From positions 1-7,021 of the forward strand of contig JAGLNE010000106.1 in assembly GCA_023139655.1 (NCBI GenBank): a stretch of 7,021 nt of DNA, written 5' to 3'. A program made the translations under genes and the position numbers. Origin of the DNA: Candidatus Parcubacteria bacterium (GTDB lineage Bacteria; Patescibacteriota; Patescibacteriia; Patescibacteriales; UBA12075). Numbering within the stretch: position 1 is the stretch's first letter; every line of letters starts with the position of its first letter. A model generated the notes under the pieces. It was not told where the DNA came from. It worked only from the letters and a program-made list of their open reading frames with translations, and ran no database searches. This document shows, in pieces, positions 4,896-7,021 of this stretch.

Positions 4896-7021
4896 ATGGT
4901 AGATTTTCATAGCTTAAATATTGCCGCCTCAGTAAAACAGCTTCATTCATCATTAAACGGGCTGACCGAAAAGCAGGTTCAAGGGCGGCTTAACCGTTTT
5001 GGTAAAAATGAATTGCCCAAAAAGGGATCTTTGTCACGGATTACAATTTTTATTTCACAGTTTAATAACGCGTTGATTTACATTTTACTGTTTACCGGCA
5101 TATTATCATTGATAATCGGAGCAATAAATGAGGCTTGGGTGATTTTTGGAGCAGTGGCAATAAACGTATTGGTTGGATATTTTCAGGAAAACAAGGCCAA
5201 TAACGCGATCGCGAAATTAAAAGAATTGGTTGAACACAGCGCTCTGGTATTACGCGACGGCAAGGATTTTATGATAGATAGCGCGGACGTAATAGTCGGT
5301 GATATTATCCTTATTAGAGCGGGCAACCGTGTACCGGCTGACGCTCGTTTAATAGAAGGGGCGGATCTGCTTATTAATGAGGCGATGCTAACTGGTGAAT
5401 CAATGCCATCGCATAAAAAGATCGATCTAGTGCCCAAAGGCGCGGCCATAGCTGACCGTGAAAATATGGTATATGCCGGCACCATGGTTGTCAGTGGACT
5501 TGGCCGGGCACTGGTTACGGCGATCGGGGAGAGTACTGAGATCGGAAAGATCGCCGGATTAGTAAAGGAAACCAAGGAAGAAAAAACCCCCTTGCAGCTT
5601 CGACTGTCAAAATTCAGCCGTTTGTTGGCAATGGTTTTTGGTTTTGTTTGCGCGGCAATTGTTATCACCGGTCTGTTACGCGGTCATGATTTATTTGAAA
5701 TGCTGCGTACCGGAGCGGCCGTAGGAGTGGCTTCGATCCCAGAGGGCCTGGTGGTATCGGTTACTTTTATTTTGGCCTTGGGTATGCAGCGCATATTAAA
5801 GAAAAAGGCTTTAACCAGAAGATTAATTGCGGCTGAGACGCTCGGCTCAACCACGGTCATCTGCTCTGATAAAACCGGCACCTTAACCGAAGGGAAGATG
5901 CATGTTGCCCATATAATAATCGGTGAGAGGGAATACGAGATAAAAACAATGGGTTCGCGCCAGGACGAGAAAGAAGCAAAAGTGGCAAGCTTGGCCCTGC
6001 AAGCAGGGATGATGTGTAATGATGCGATTATAGAAAATCCCCAAGACGAGCTGGGTAGCTGGCGTTTTATCGGCACGCCGACAGAAGTCGCGCTTTTATC
6101 AGCCGCCATCCAGTCCGGGTTGGACAGGGATAAATTATTAGAGACAGAGCCGCAAGTTGATGAGCTGCCTTTTACCAGTGAGCGTAAGTACATGCTTAGT
6201 CTGCACAGCCTGGGGCGCCGTCATTATAAATTATACGAGAAAGGTGCGCCGGAGAAATTGTTAGCTAAGGCAGTGAAATATTATCATTTAGGGGAAGAGC
6301 ATAAGCTTGGCCAAGCCGAATTGACCCGGCTAAAGAAAGCTTACGAAGCTTTGACCAGCCAGGGCCTGAGAGTGATCGGCTTGGCAACCAAGGAAATAAG
6401 AAGAACTACAGAGGAGGGAGAGTTTGTTCCCGGAGAAATGGACTGGGAGGAAATAAATAAAGAGTTAACCTTTATTGGTTTTATTGCCATTAAGGACCCT
6501 TTGCGGCCCGAGGCTAAGGAGACCATCGCTATTGCTAAGTCAGCCGGAATCCGGACGATCGTAATTACCGGCGACCATCAGCTGACCGCCAAAGCAATTG
6601 CTAGGGAAGTCGGTCTGGCTGTGGGGCCCGAGAATATTATTATCGGTGAAGATCTGGAGAACGTAAGCGATGAGGAGCTGAAAAAACTAGTGAAAAAAAT
6701 TGATGTTTACGCCCGGGTAAGTCCGCACCATAAATTACGGATAGTTAAGGCCTTGCAGGAAAGGGGCGAGGTAGTGGCCATGACCGGCGACGGGATAAAT
6801 GATTCGCCGGCTTTAAAAGCCGCCGATATAGGCATTGCCCTGGGGACCGGTACAGACATCGCCAAGGAAACGTCGGACATCGTTCTTTTAGACAATAATT
6901 TCAAAACTATTGTCTCGGCAATAAAGCAGGGCCGGGTGATCTTTAAGAATATCCGCAAGGTCATTACTTATCTAATTTCTGATAGCCTATCCGAAATAAC
7001 CTTGATTGTCGGATCAATTTT
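4896..7021 (+). CDS. P-type cation-transporting ATPase, P2 (calcium/sodium-pump-like), 3' partial
   Basis: The frame is open from the ATG at 4896 to the window edge (708 codons) and encodes an ATP-driven cation pump of the inner membrane. An N-terminal cation-ATPase domain covers about residues 10-45, and M1 and M2 lie near 58-75 and 78-97. The actuator domain has TGES (166-169), M3 is near 243-262, and M4 contains IPEGL with E283. DKTGTLT starts at the phosphorylated D325. The nucleotide-binding domain has KGAPE (K449), and the hinge has GDGIND (631-636). The window ends in M5, where ISDSLSE keeps the glutamate matching SERCA E771 but has serine where SERCA has N768. M6-M10, which complete the ion site, are missing, so calcium versus another cation cannot be decided. 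Valine follows PEGL, where SERCA has proline. No Shine-Dalgarno precedes the ATG; the start fits the expected N-terminal domain. A promoter and leader hairpin lie upstream. Confidence 0.93.
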   Translation, partial: MVDFHSLNIAASVKQLHSSLNGLTEKQVQGRLNRFGKNELPKKGSLSRITIFISQFNNALIYILLFTGILSLIIGAINEAWVIFGAVAINVLVGYFQENKANNAIAKLKELVEHSALVLRDGKDFMIDSADVIVGDIILIRAGNRVPADARLIEGADLLINEAMLTGESMPSHKKIDLVPKGAAIADRENMVYAGTMVVSGLGRALVTAIGESTEIGKIAGLVKETKEEKTPLQLRLSKFSRLLAMVFGFVCAAIVITGLLRGHDLFEMLRTGAAVGVASIPEGLVVSVTFILALGMQRILKKKALTRRLIAAETLGSTTVICSDKTGTLTEGKMHVAHIIIGEREYEIKTMGSRQDEKEAKVASLALQAGMMCNDAIIENPQDELGSWRFIGTPTEVALLSAAIQSGLDRDKLLETEPQVDELPFTSERKYMLSLHSLGRRHYKLYEKGAPEKLLAKAVKYYHLGEEHKLGQAELTRLKKAYEALTSQGLRVIGLATKEIRRTTEEGEFVPGEMDWEEINKELTFIGFIAIKDPLRPEAKETIAIAKSAGIRTIVITGDHQLTAKAIAREVGLAVGPENIIIGEDLENVSDEELKKLVKKIDVYARVSPHHKLRIVKALQERGEVVAMTGDGINDSPALKAADIGIALGTGTDIAKETSDIVLLDNNFKTIVSAIKQGRVIFKNIRKVITYLISDSLSEITLIVGSI

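Noticed and set aside
5183..6193. Long minus-strand open frames opposite the P-type ATPase
   Set aside because: They lie antisense to a gene with a full set of family motifs; their predicted proteins look like composition-driven shadows with no recognisable domain.

Overview
The window looks like a stretch of chromosome from an uncultivated candidate-phyla-radiation (CPR, Patescibacteria) bacterium. The main pointer is a C-terminal ELATLWHFP-type protein fragment followed by a TraG/VirD4-like ATPase with a CxxC-x17-CxxC zinc ribbon, a gene pair I know from CPR genomes. Other support is the AT-rich spacers, compact all-plus-strand layout and absence of Shine-Dalgarno motifs before most starts. 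TGA is used as a stop, which argues against the TGA-recoding groups (Gracilibacteria, Absconditabacteria). This assignment is inference from gene families, since no rRNA is present.

Layout, all genes on +: (1) 3-392, the C-terminal end of a protein whose beginning lies left of the window. (2) 414-2243, a soluble TraG/VirD4-like ATPase with Walker A and B motifs, a zinc ribbon, and a 48-bp in-frame tandem duplication near its C-terminus. (3) 2362-2970, a DUF1361 membrane protein. (4) 3073-4650, a membrane-embedded family-2-type glycosyltransferase with DxD, ED and QxxRW motifs. (5) 4896 to the right edge, a P-type cation-transporting ATPase of the calcium/sodium-pump type, cut off at the start of transmembrane helix M5.

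The most distinctive structure is an 87-89 bp repeat, present once in each of three consecutive intergenic gaps (2252-2340, 2978-3064, 4660-4748). Each copy has 11-nt inverted ends enclosing internal hairpins, so a single strand could fold like a three-armed cloverleaf. The middle copy is in reverse orientation to the other two. The repeats therefore bracket the DUF1361 and glycosyltransferase genes singly as inverted pairs and together as a direct pair. The ends resemble the widespread TGTCATTCTGA...GGATGACA palindromic repeats of bacterial genomes; no transposase is visible here.

Functionally, genes 1 and 2 probably act together in DNA or protein transfer at the membrane. Genes 3 and 4 are envelope membrane proteins, the latter making or extending a glycan. 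Gene 5 pumps cations and appears to have its own promoter (extended -10 at 4825-4833), with an AT-rich dyad just upstream and a hairpin in its leader. I see no convincing complete new system; the repeat family and the ATPase leader are the items most worth following up.
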